This document shows positions 16,171-23,061 of a DNA stretch of 29,407 nucleotides, one piece after another (position 1 is the stretch's first letter; each line of letters opens with the position of its first letter). A program made the position numbers and the translations under genes. The DNA is from CAYWKS01 sp964458935. Lineage in GTDB: Bacteria; Planctomycetota; Phycisphaerae; Phycisphaerales; Zrk34. The stretch spans positions 1-29,407 of the forward strand of contig CAYWKS010000034.1 in assembly GCA_964458935.1 (NCBI GenBank), given 5' to 3'. The notes below the pieces were generated by a model. That model was not told the DNA's origin. It did not search any database and worked only from the letters and a program-made list of their open reading frames with translations.

Positions 16171-17658
16171 TCAACATAGCTGGAACTCGGGCGCGGCGGT
16201 GATCAGGCACAGCAGCGCGATCAGCGAATCGTCGCTGATGCGGTTGTCGTGGTCGGCGAGGAAGCGGAGCAACTGTTCGCGTCGGCCGGGGGCGGCGGCG
16301 TCACCGAGCAGCAGCCCGATCAGCCGGTCGACCACCGCCTCGGGCGTCCGCCTCGGCAGGTCCGCGACCAGCGGCATCGGGCTGTAGCCGATGTCGTCCC
16401 GCCGCCAGTCGCGAATCGCCGGCAGCCGGCCGGTCAGCAGGTACGTCGCCAGGTTCTGACGGATGAACAGCGTCGAGGTGTTGATCCACGCCCGGCCGAC
16501 CGAGAACCCCGAGACGTTGGGCGGGTTGAACAGCTCCTGGCCCATCATCTTCATCGCGTCCAACAGCAGCGACTCGTCGCGGCGCGGCGTCCGCAGCGTC
16601 CGCACCAGCCCGACCGTCAGTTCGGCCGGCGTCTTGATCTTCCCACCCCGCACCGCCGCGTCGTAGAAGTGCTCGCTGCGGAGCAGCACCGTGAGCATCG
16701 GCTTCAGCTCGTAGCGGCTGCGCCGCAGCGCCGCGCCCAGCGCCGTGATCACCCGCCTCTGGGTCTCGTCGGCGTCCTCGGGGTCGGCCAGGTCCGCGAC
16801 GAACCAGCCGTACACCTTGAACGCTACGAACTCGCTGCAGGCCCGCTGGGCGAGGCACAGGTCCGCCAGGTCGTCGCCGTCGAAGTTGCCGCGTTGCCCG
16901 AAGACCTGCTTGGTGGCCTCGTCGTGCTGGGCCTTGTCGAAGCGGAAGTCGTTGTCGTGGCGGGTGTAGCCGGTCAACGCGCGGGCGCCTTCCTTGATGT
17001 CACGCTCGGTGTAGTGGCCCTCGCCGAGGGTGAACAGCTCCATCAGCTCCCGCGCCAGGTTCTCGTTGGGCTTGCGCTTGACGTTGCGGTCGTTGTTGAG
17101 GAACACGAGCATCGCCGGGTCACGGACCACGCCGCGCACCAGCTCGGCGAAATTGCCCGCGGCGTGCTCGCGGAACAGCCGATTCTGCCGGTAGAGCAGG
17201 TACGCATCCTCGCACCCGCGATAGTGGGTCGCGAAGTGGTCGTGCCACAGCAGCGTGAGCTTCTCGGCCAGCGGCCGGGGCGTGCGGATCATCCGGTCCA
17301 GCCACCACCGCTGCAGTTCGGCCAGTTGCACGCGGTCCGCCGCCTGCGCCTGGTTCCGCATCGCCCGGAACTTCGCCTGGGTCTTCTCGTCGTTCCGTCG
17401 CCGGGCGGTGCGCAGCTCCTGCCGCTCGGCCCGAGTCAGCGGCCGCATCACGCTCGGATCGAGGCCCGGCCCCGCCAGCCCGGATGCGTCCACCCGCTCG
17501 TAGTCCACGAGGTAATCGACCGCGTCGGCGCACCCCATGGCCGCCAACGCCTGAATCTGCTCGCCCGTCCCGCCAAAACCGGCGCGGTTGAGCAGATGCC
17601 TCGCCTCGGCGTAGCCGAACCGGTCCGTGGCGATGGGTTCAAGCGAAGCGGTGGACAT
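16171..17658 (-). CDS. DUF1800 domain protein
   Basis: A 495-residue protein of family DUF1800 (PF08811). Diagnostic blocks are HLLNRAGFGGTGEQIQAL near the N-terminus, LTLLWHDHFATHYRG, NFAELVRGVVRDPAMLVFLNNDRN, ENLARELMELFTLGEGHYTERDIKEGARALTGY, and the C-terminal FNPPNVSGFSVGRAWINTSTL. The function is unknown; the partner DUF1501 gene lies 54 bp downstream. I see no clear signal peptide at the N-terminus, so export may rely on the Tat substrate partner (inference). The ATG at 17658 has GGGAG 5 nt upstream. The mean length of this family is near 500 residues, so the gene is intact. A TATACT hexamer lies at 17679-17684. Confidence 0.92.
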   Translation of the reverse strand: MSTASLEPIATDRFGYAEARHLLNRAGFGGTGEQIQALAAMGCADAVDYLVDYERVDASGLAGPGLDPSVMRPLTRAERQELRTARRRNDEKTQAKFRAMRNQAQAADRVQLAELQRWWLDRMIRTPRPLAEKLTLLWHDHFATHYRGCEDAYLLYRQNRLFREHAAGNFAELVRGVVRDPAMLVFLNNDRNVKRKPNENLARELMELFTLGEGHYTERDIKEGARALTGYTRHDNDFRFDKAQHDEATKQVFGQRGNFDGDDLADLCLAQRACSEFVAFKVYGWFVADLADPEDADETQRRVITALGAALRRSRYELKPMLTVLLRSEHFYDAAVRGGKIKTPAELTVGLVRTLRTPRRDESLLLDAMKMMGQELFNPPNVSGFSVGRAWINTSTLFIRQNLATYLLTGRLPAIRDWRRDDIGYSPMPLVADLPRRTPEAVVDRLIGLLLGDAAAPGRREQLLRFLADHDNRISDDSLIALLCLITAAPEFQLC

Positions 17659-17678
17659 GACGGCTCCCGCCAGGCATC

Positions 17679-17684
17679 AGTATA
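17679..17684 (-). promoter_or_regulatory. Candidate -10 (TATACT) of the DUF1800-DUF1501 operon
   Basis: TATACT on the minus strand lies 20 nt before the ATG at 17658, in an AT-rich spot of otherwise GC-rich sequence. I could not find a convincing -35 at 16-18 bp. Confidence 0.35.
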
Positions 17685-18087
17685 TGCCGCTCACGCGAAA
17701 GACGTCCGCCGCCCGCGGCCTATTGCATCGACTTCGACCACCGCCACGCGCCAGACACCCCGCCAAACCCCGTGCCGCCTTGCCATGGGCGATCATCGTG
17801 ACCCGATCGCCACGCCGGGCCCGGCGACGCGTCCCCTGATGGACGTGATCGGGTTGTATGACGAAAACGGCGACGGCGCCAAGCCGATGCGTGACCCGGG
17901 TTGCTCGGACTTGGCACTGCTGGAGGTGAGGCCCGAAGTGCTTTACTGCGCCCCGGTTAGCGCGTGGGGGCCTAACGCAGCACGACGTGCGTGGTTGACG
18001 AGACAAGTGCCGCCCCGCGGAGCGTGACGGTGGCGGCCCGTGCGCACGGATCGGGGCTGTATGCCGCAACGAGACACGGCGGCGATG
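17685..18087 (+). other. Gap without a supported gene; structured element at 17946-17990
   Basis: About 400 bp between the DUF1800 promoter area and the mraZ terminator. Open frames on both strands have no start signals or recognisable protein features. The only notable structure is at 17946-17990: CTGC/GCAG and GTTAG/CTAAC arms (with a CCCC bulge that could pair with the GGGGG of the loop) followed by GCAC-GAC-GTGC. No promoter or gene is evident for it. Confidence 0.4.
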
Positions 18088-18123
18088 AAAAACCCCGTCG
18101 TCGGTGTCCGGCCGAGGACGGGG
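18088..18123 (-). terminator. Intrinsic terminator of the mraZ operon
   Basis: On the minus strand CCCCGTC (18117-18123) pairs with GACGGGG (18093-18099), continued by TCGG/CCGA after one mismatch, with a 7-nt loop, and is followed by TTTTT (18088-18092). It ends transcription about 55 nt after the stop of the small gene at 18179. Confidence 0.8.
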
Positions 18124-18178
18124 CGGAGGAGGAGAATGAGCATTGGCGTGGTCAGCGCCACGATGGCGATGGCGCGGG

Positions 18179-18418
18179 TCACGTCCTTGTGACGCCGCGC
18201 TCGCCGTCACCATCGGTCAGGTCGTCCAGACGATCCTTCATCTGAGGCGACAGACCCACATCGGCAAAGGCGCCGCCCAGGCTCTGAACCTTCACCAGCC
18301 GCCGGCCGAGCTCGAGCAAAGCTTCGTCGCTCAGCGCTGCTGGATGCCAATCGCGACAGCCGTCATCCCTGACTGCTCTGAGCGATTGGGCCCGGTTCAA
18401 AGTCGTTTCGGGCGACAT
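18179..18418 (-). CDS. Small hypothetical protein in the mraZ operon
   Basis: A 79-residue soluble, charged, mostly helical protein that I do not recognise. It has two cysteines-free halves apart from one cysteine at about 21, a Leu/Arg-rich helix (ALSDEALLELGRRLVKVQS) and an acidic, then basic, tail. It begins 41 nt after mraZ with AAAGGA followed 5 nt later by the ATG at 18416-18418, which is the main support for it being real. The terminator at 18088-18123 follows directly, making this the last gene of a two-gene unit. In most bacteria this position holds rsmH; this protein is far too short to be RsmH and lacks a membrane helix, so it is not FtsL either. Confidence 0.6.
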   Translation of the reverse strand: MSPETTLNRAQSLRAVRDDGCRDWHPAALSDEALLELGRRLVKVQSLGGAFADVGLSPQMKDRLDDLTDGDGERGVTRT

Positions 18419-18459
18419 GCGAATCCTTTCTACCTTCGCCGACACGGAACACCAATCCG

Positions 18460-18939
18460 TCACTGAGGGGGTTTGAGCGGCGTGGTCGAGCCGGCCATCA
18501 CCCGCCTCGGGTTCATCAGCAACTCCGGTCGCTGCTGCAATGTCTGGGCCATGTACTGCTGCCATTGGGCACGATCATGGATCTCCAGATGGTCTTTCAC
18601 GCCGATCAGCACCACGTCCCGGTCCACGCCGGCCAGCTTGAGCAACTGATCCGGTAGCCGGACCCGGCCCTGCTTGTCGATATCCACCGGCCGGGCCAGG
18701 GAGTAAAACAAGCGTTCGTATGCGAGGACGTCTTCCGCCGGTAAGGGCGAGGAGTCCAACTGCTCTGCGCGGGTCTCGAAACCCCGCTCGGTGTACAGGC
18801 AGAGCGTCGGGCCTTCCGCGATGGAGGCGTAAAAGCCGCGGCCGTCCCTTTCCGGGTCCAGCCGGTCGCGGATCTCCGCGGGGATCGCCAATCGTTGCTT
18901 GGCGTCGATGGAATGTTCAAATGTGCCTGTGAACAGCAA
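18460..18939 (-). CDS. mraZ: Transcriptional regulator MraZ
   Basis: A 159-residue protein with two SpoVT/AbrB-like MraZ domains. The first has FTGTFEHSIDAKQRLAIPAEIR; the second has VDIDKQGRVRLPDQLLKLAG. The usual KGR of the first signature is KQR here. MraZ is a DNA-binding repressor that, in other bacteria, heads the dcw cluster and represses its own promoter by binding repeated TGGG boxes. Here it is followed only by a small gene and a terminator. The start is a TTG at 18937-18939 (no in-frame ATG or GTG upstream; GGGG lies about 10 nt before). An ATG at 18942-18944 is out of frame. A matching box array and promoter lie at 19024-19085. Confidence 0.9.
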   Translation of the reverse strand: MLFTGTFEHSIDAKQRLAIPAEIRDRLDPERDGRGFYASIAEGPTLCLYTERGFETRAEQLDSSPLPAEDVLAYERLFYSLARPVDIDKQGRVRLPDQLLKLAGVDRDVVLIGVKDHLEIHDRAQWQQYMAQTLQQRPELLMNPRRVMAGSTTPLKPPQ

Positions 18940-19023
18940 ACCATGCGTTCCCCAAGCGTCCTTGCTGTCTTGCCCGCGGCGGCCTTCCTTGCCCGCCGAC
19001 CCCGATCGTCCGAGGTTTATGGG

Positions 19024-19052
19024 AATTTAAACCACTTCTCCCCACAATGCAA
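19024..19052 (-). promoter_or_regulatory. Promoter of mraZ
   Basis: On the minus strand TTGCAT (19047-19052), 17 bp, TAAATT (19024-19029). A start near 19017 would leave a leader of about 78 nt. The -35 and spacer are interleaved with G-rich boxes that resemble MraZ sites. Confidence 0.5.
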
Positions 19053-19085
19053 CCCCAAAGTGCCCGCGTGACCCACTTTTCCCGC
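19032..19085 (-). promoter_or_regulatory. Array of MraZ-box-like repeats
   Basis: Read on the minus strand, six G-rich boxes begin at 19085 (GCGGG), 19076 (GTGGG), 19067 (GCGGG), 19057 (TGGGG), 19045 (GTGGGG) and 19035 (GTGG), spaced 9, 9, 10, 12 and 10 bp. MraZ boxes in other bacteria are (G)TGGG repeats at about 10-bp spacing upstream of mraZ. The last boxes overlap the -35/spacer of the promoter at 19024-19052, consistent with autorepression. Confidence 0.55.
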
Positions 19086-19298
19086 AAGTGACACCGCCAC
19101 GCGCCGATTACTGACAGTGCGACGGAAACCCCCTGCCATCCCGGCGCATCCCATTGCTTAACGAACTTCCGTCCGGGGGTGCCGGTGACCCGGGATGTCA
19201 GCGGGTTATGGGACGCGGTAAAACGGCCCGACGCCGCGTGCAAAGCGGCATAATCTGCGAGTTTGGCGCTCGAAAACGCGTAACGACGCTTTCAAAAT

Positions 19299-19317
19299 GG
19301 GTACTAATATAGTACCC
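19299..19317 (+). promoter_or_regulatory. Perfect palindrome, candidate operator of the sigma-factor gene
   Basis: GGGTACTA (19299-19306), ATA, TAGTACCC (19310-19317): 8-bp arms with no mismatch, in the most AT-rich patch of the region. It contains TATAGT (19308-19313) and abuts TATAAG (19318-19323), either of which could be a -10. The protein that binds it is unknown. Confidence 0.6.
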
Positions 19318-19323
19318 TATAAG
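19318..19323 (+). promoter_or_regulatory. Candidate -10 (TATAAG) of the sigma-factor gene
   Basis: TATAAG immediately follows the palindrome; TATAGT inside it is an alternative. No standard -35 is visible at 16-18 bp for either. A further CATAAT lies at 19249-19254. A start near 19328-19330 would give a leader of about 110 nt. Confidence 0.35.
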
Positions 19324-19327
19324 GTGA

Positions 19328-19358
19328 ACCAGCGGCCGCATCGCGGCGTATCGCTGGT
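19328..19358 (+). other. Stem-loop at the start of the sigma-factor mRNA leader
   Basis: ACCAGCG (19328-19334) pairs with CGCTGGT (19352-19358), enclosing a second stem GCCGC/GCGGC (19335-19339, 19343-19347) with an ATC loop and a GTAT bulge. If transcription starts at the TATAAG, the RNA would begin with this structure. Confidence 0.5.
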
Positions 19359-19439
19359 ACGGGCCTTGCGGTCACAGGGTTGGGTCGGGGTCGCCGCTCC
19401 GACGCCACGCAAACACAGGCCTAAGAAAGGCGGCTAGAA

Positions 19440-20483
19440 ATGACTCACAGCCTCATCCATCCCAACTCGCCTCTCGACCAGGTGCAGCGTCGGGCCACGC
19501 GGAGCATCCGCTCGGCGCCCGCGGCGCTGTCCCCGCGGGATCGGACCGAACTCGCCGACATCCTCGCCGAGGATACCGATTTCGTGCACAACGAGGTTTT
19601 CGAGCAACGCGACGCCTACCAGCAGGTCTTCGAGCAGACCCCCGAGCTGCCCAACCCCAACACCAGTTGGTACCACCCGATCATGCAGAGCGCCAGCGAG
19701 GCGCCCGAGGTCCGCGGCGTGGTCAACGTCGTGCTCGACAAGCACCAGGAGCAGGCGCTGTTCCTGCAGTACAACTACGCCCGATACCGGGTGGCCCAGC
19801 TCCGCGAGGCGGTCGGCGACCAGCCGATCTCCGAGGAGCAGGCCCGCGAGCTGCTCTATTGGCGTCGGCAGGCCCGTCAGCTCCGCGATCGCATCGCGCA
19901 GTTCAACCTCGCGCTCGTGCTGGCGATGGCCAAGCGCGTCCGCGGCACGGACCTGGACTTCGCCGACCTGATCAGCGAGGGCAATATGGCCCTGCTCCGG
20001 GCGATCGACAAGTTCGACGTCGCCAAGGGCTTCAAGTTCTCGACCTACGCCTGCCGCGCGATCCTCAAGGCGTTCAGCCGCCACGGCGTCAAGCACACCC
20101 AGTACAAGTCGATGTTCCCCACGGACTTCGACCCGGCGCTGGAGAAGAGCGACCACCAGCAGCGTAAGAACGCCACGCACGAGGAAGAGTGCGCCAGCGA
20201 GGTCCGCCGCATCGTCGAGCACAACGACGCGGAGCTCACCGACGTGGAGCAGGCCGTCATCGAACACCGCTTCGCCCTCAATCACGCCGACGCCGCCCCG
20301 CTCACGCTCGAGCAGGTGGGCAAGCTGGTCGGCCTGACCAAGGAGCGCGTGCGCCAGATTCAGAACAAGGCCCTGACCAAGATCCGCACGACCCTCGAGT
20401 CGCGCTACCTCGATGGGCCCTACACGCTCACGCCCGGCGAGGAGCAACTCGAAGCCGAGCACGCGGAAAACGATCCGGACTGA
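19440..20483 (+). CDS. Divergent sigma-70 family RNA polymerase sigma factor
   Basis: A 347-residue sigma factor. Residues 1-90 are a lineage-specific N-terminus. A helix resembling region 1.2 lies at about 97-125. Region 2 is at about 148-215, with FNLALVLAMAKRV, DLDFADLISEGNMALLRAIDKFD and KGFKFSTYACRAILKAF. Region 4 is at about 264-317, with the helix-turn-helix LTLEQVGKLVGLTKERVRQIQNKALTKIR. The segment between regions 2 and 4 is only about 45 residues, so region 3 is largely missing. In housekeeping sigmas the STYA block continues with WWIRQAI; here it is CRAILKAF, so the tryptophan pair that melts the -10 is absent. The ATG at 19440 has AAAGGCGG upstream. It is divergent from mraZ and ends in a strong terminator. 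It is probably an alternative sigma factor; its regulon is unknown. Confidence 0.88.
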   Translation: MTHSLIHPNSPLDQVQRRATRSIRSAPAALSPRDRTELADILAEDTDFVHNEVFEQRDAYQQVFEQTPELPNPNTSWYHPIMQSASEAPEVRGVVNVVLDKHQEQALFLQYNYARYRVAQLREAVGDQPISEEQARELLYWRRQARQLRDRIAQFNLALVLAMAKRVRGTDLDFADLISEGNMALLRAIDKFDVAKGFKFSTYACRAILKAFSRHGVKHTQYKSMFPTDFDPALEKSDHQQRKNATHEEECASEVRRIVEHNDAELTDVEQAVIEHRFALNHADAAPLTLEQVGKLVGLTKERVRQIQNKALTKIRTTLESRYLDGPYTLTPGEEQLEAEHAENDPD

Positions 20484-20515
20484 TCCGGCCCTGTTCCAGC
20501 GACATCCATCGCCCG

Positions 20516-20542
20516 AGCCCATCCACGCGGATGGGCTTTTTT
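20516..20542 (+). terminator. Intrinsic terminator of the sigma-factor gene
   Basis: AGCCCATCC (20516-20524), 4-nt loop ACGC, GGATGGGCT (20529-20537), then a T-run through 20542. The nine-bp stem is perfect, and it lies 33 nt after the stop codon. Confidence 0.93.
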
Positions 20543-20578
20543 CATGGCGATGGCGGCGGCCGCCGCCCCCGCTGTCGC

Positions 20579-20606
20579 TTTACACCGACGCTCCGCCGCA
20601 TACGAT
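20579..20606 (+). promoter_or_regulatory. Promoter of hisD, predicted leaderless
   Basis: TTTACA (20579-20584), 16 bp, TACGAT (20601-20606). The ATG of hisD (20615) begins 8 nt after the -10, so the mRNA would start at or next to the start codon. No Shine-Dalgarno is present. The promoter lies directly after the sigma terminator, so hisDCB is an independent unit. Confidence 0.6.
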
Positions 20607-20614
20607 AGCCCGCT

Positions 20615-21922
20615 ATGGCACTGCCCCTCCTGGAGATCGACCAGGCCGAACACCGCCGGCGGCTCGACGACCTGCTGGAACACCTGCGTGCCAGCGCCGG
20701 CGGGCACAGTGAACTCGCCGCGTCCGTCGCCGAGATCGTCGAGCAGGTCAGGCACCTCGGCGACCAGGCCCTCGTGCAGTACATGCGGCGTTGGACCGAT
20801 CCCGGGTACACCGACGCACGGATCCGCGTAACCGCCGGGCAGATGCAGCAAGCCCTCGACGGGCTCGACGCGGGCATCCGCGAGGCGCTGCAGGCGGCGA
20901 TCGCCAACGTGCGGGCGTACCAGCAGCACGTCATGCCCGCGGAGGTTCGGCCGCTCCGCCGCGACGGCGCGGAGCTGGGGATGCGGTTCGTGCCGATGCA
21001 GCGCGTGGGGCTGACCGTGCCGGGTGGCAAGGCGGCGTACCCGTCGACGCTGATCATGACGGCGGTCCCGGCGCAGGTGGCGGGCGTGACGGAGCTGGCC
21101 GTGGCCTGCCCCCCGCCGACCGGCGTCGCCGACGCCGACGTCTCTCCGCTCGTGCTCGCCACGGCCGCCCTGCTCGGGATCGAGGAGTTCTACCGCGTCG
21201 GCGGCGCCCAGGCCGTCGCCGCGCTCGCCTTTGGCACCGAGAGCATCGGGGCGGTCGACTTCATCGCCGGTCCCGGCAACGCCTTCGTCCAGCAGGCCAA
21301 GCGCCAGGTGTTCGGCACGGTGGGCATCGACGGGTTCTACGGGCCCAGCGAGGTCGTGGTGCTGGCCGACGCCGCGGCCGATCCACCGCGGGTCGCCTCG
21401 GACCTGCTCGCCCAGGCTGAGCACGACCCGGGCAGTTGCTTCCTCGTCGCCTGGGAGCGGGCGGTGATCGACGCGATCCTTGCCGAGGTCGCGGCACAAC
21501 TGCCCCAGCGCCTCCGCCACGGCGCGATCGAGCAGGCGCTGGGCGACTGGTCCGCGGCGGTGCTCGCGCCCGATGAGCAGGCGGCGCTGGGGGTGGTCGA
21601 CGCGATCGCCGCCGAGCACGTGACGCTCGCCGTGGCCGATCCCCACACGACGCTGACAAAGCTGCGGCACGGCGGGGCGTGGTTCCTCGGCGACGCCACC
21701 CCCGTGGCCAGCGGCGACTACTACGCCGGGCCCAGCCACTGCCTGCCGACCGGCACGACCGCCCGCTTCACCAGCGGCATCAGCGTCTACACCTTCCTGA
21801 AGCGCTCGAGCGTCGAGCGCTATCCCGAGGGCATGCCGGCCCGCGCGATCGACCACGTCGCCGCGCTCGCCGAGGCCGAGGGGCTGGAGGCCCACGCCGA
21901 ATCCGTCAGAAGACGCCGCTGA
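20615..21922 (+). CDS. hisD: Histidinol dehydrogenase
   Basis: A 435-residue enzyme that oxidises L-histidinol to L-histidine through histidinal with two NAD+, the last two steps of histidine synthesis. Motifs: VPGGKAAYPSTLIM (135-148), RVGGAQAVAALAFGT (194-208), IAGPGNAFVQQAKRQVFG (217-234). Zinc ligands are Q267 and H270 in AQAEHD, D368 in SGDYYAGPSH and H427 near the C-terminus. The catalytic pair is E334-H335. Length is normal. Translation starts at the ATG 20615; see the promoter entry for the leaderless context. It is the first gene of hisD-hisC-hisB. Confidence 0.96.
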   Translation: MALPLLEIDQAEHRRRLDDLLEHLRASAGGHSELAASVAEIVEQVRHLGDQALVQYMRRWTDPGYTDARIRVTAGQMQQALDGLDAGIREALQAAIANVRAYQQHVMPAEVRPLRRDGAELGMRFVPMQRVGLTVPGGKAAYPSTLIMTAVPAQVAGVTELAVACPPPTGVADADVSPLVLATAALLGIEEFYRVGGAQAVAALAFGTESIGAVDFIAGPGNAFVQQAKRQVFGTVGIDGFYGPSEVVVLADAAADPPRVASDLLAQAEHDPGSCFLVAWERAVIDAILAEVAAQLPQRLRHGAIEQALGDWSAAVLAPDEQAALGVVDAIAAEHVTLAVADPHTTLTKLRHGGAWFLGDATPVASGDYYAGPSHCLPTGTTARFTSGISVYTFLKRSSVERYPEGMPARAIDHVAALAEAEGLEAHAESVRRRR

Positions 21923-21960
21923 CCGCGCCACCCACCGCCAACCGCGAACTGGGAACTGTC

Positions 21961-23028
21961 GTGACCTACGAACGAGCGAACATTGCGGCGATGGCCGGGT
22001 ACGTCCCCGGCGAGCAGCCGACCGACCCGTCGGTCGTGAAGCTGAACACCAACGAGAACCCGTACCCCCCGGCGGCCTCGGTCATGCAGGCGCTGGCCGC
22101 GGTCACCGCCGACCAGCTCCGCCGCTACCCCCACCCGACCGCCCGCGCGTTCCGCGAGGCCGCCGCCGAGGCGCACGGCGTCGACCCCGCGAACATCATC
22201 GCCACCAACGGCGGCGACGAGCTGCTGCGGCTGACCATCGCGACGTTCGTCGAGCCCAAGGACGTGGTCGGCATGAGCGAGCCGTCCTACTCGCTGTACC
22301 CCGTGCTGGCCGCGGCCCACGACGCCAAGGTCTTCCGCATCCCGCTGAACGACGACTGGTCGCTGCCCGACGATTTCGCGGATCGGCTGAACATGGTCCA
22401 CGCCCGGGTCGCGTTCGTCGTAAACCCCCACGCCCCGTCGGGTCGGCTGAGCGACCGGGCCACGCTCGACGCCATCGCGTCGAAGTTCCACGGGGTGCTC
22501 GTCATCGACGAGGCTTACGTCGACTTCGTCGAGCCCGCGCTCGAACACAACATGGTCGCGCTGACCGCCCGGCACGACAACGTGATCTGCCTGCGCTCGC
22601 TGAGCAAGGGGTACTCGCTCGCGGGCCTGCGGTTGGGGTACGGGATCGGCCCGGCGACGCTCGTCGAGCCCATGCTCTCCAAGACCAAAGACAGCTACAA
22701 CACCGACGCGGTGAGCCAGGCGCTGGCGACCGCGGCGATGCGGCATCGCGCCGAGGCGTCGCAGACGTGGGCGCGGGTCCGCGGCGAGCGCGACCGTGTG
22801 ACCGCGGCGCTCCGCGAGATGGGCTTCGGGGTGCCCGATTCGCAGAGCAACTTCGTGCTCGCCCGCCCGCCGCGCGGCAACGCCGCCAACCTTTACGAGC
22901 AGCTCAAGGCCCGCCGCATCGTCGTCCGCTACTTCAACGCCGACCGCCTCGACGACAAGCTGCGGATCACCATCGGCACACACGAAGAAAACACCGCGCT
23001 GCTCAACGCCCTGCGCGAACTGGTTTAG
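21961..23028 (+). CDS. hisC: Histidinol-phosphate aminotransferase
   Basis: A 355-residue fold-type I PLP enzyme that converts imidazole-acetol phosphate and glutamate to histidinol phosphate and 2-oxoglutarate. LNTNENPYPP (28-37) is the HisC N-terminal signature. The PLP lysine is K216 in SLSKGYSLAGLRLGYG, D183 in VIDEAY holds the pyridine nitrogen, and N155 is in NPHAPSG. The C-terminal RITIGTHEEN holds the substrate-carboxylate arginine. The start is the GTG at 21961; a later ATG (Met11) would cut into the N-terminal arm. There is only a weak GGGA upstream, and the gap from the hisD stop is 38 nt. Confidence 0.94.
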   Translation: MTYERANIAAMAGYVPGEQPTDPSVVKLNTNENPYPPAASVMQALAAVTADQLRRYPHPTARAFREAAAEAHGVDPANIIATNGGDELLRLTIATFVEPKDVVGMSEPSYSLYPVLAAAHDAKVFRIPLNDDWSLPDDFADRLNMVHARVAFVVNPHAPSGRLSDRATLDAIASKFHGVLVIDEAYVDFVEPALEHNMVALTARHDNVICLRSLSKGYSLAGLRLGYGIGPATLVEPMLSKTKDSYNTDAVSQALATAAMRHRAEASQTWARVRGERDRVTAALREMGFGVPDSQSNFVLARPPRGNAANLYEQLKARRIVVRYFNADRLDDKLRITIGTHEENTALLNALRELV

Positions 23029-23061
23029 CCGCGAACGCCATGGCGGCAGAGGGACCCGATC

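Noticed and set aside
17940..17990. An integron attC-like core (GCCTAAC, or GTTAGGC on the minus strand) with an adjacent hairpin
   Set aside because: The whole structure is about 31 nt, far shorter than a functional attC. The opposite core does not fit the consensus, and no integrase or cassette array is present.
17943..18182. A 79-codon minus-strand frame starting GTG at 18182, overlapping the small gene's stop (GTGA) and encoding a short hydrophobic N-terminus
   Set aside because: The intrinsic terminator at 18088-18123 lies inside it, so its mRNA would end before its stop codon. The remaining sequence is Arg/His-rich and not protein-like.
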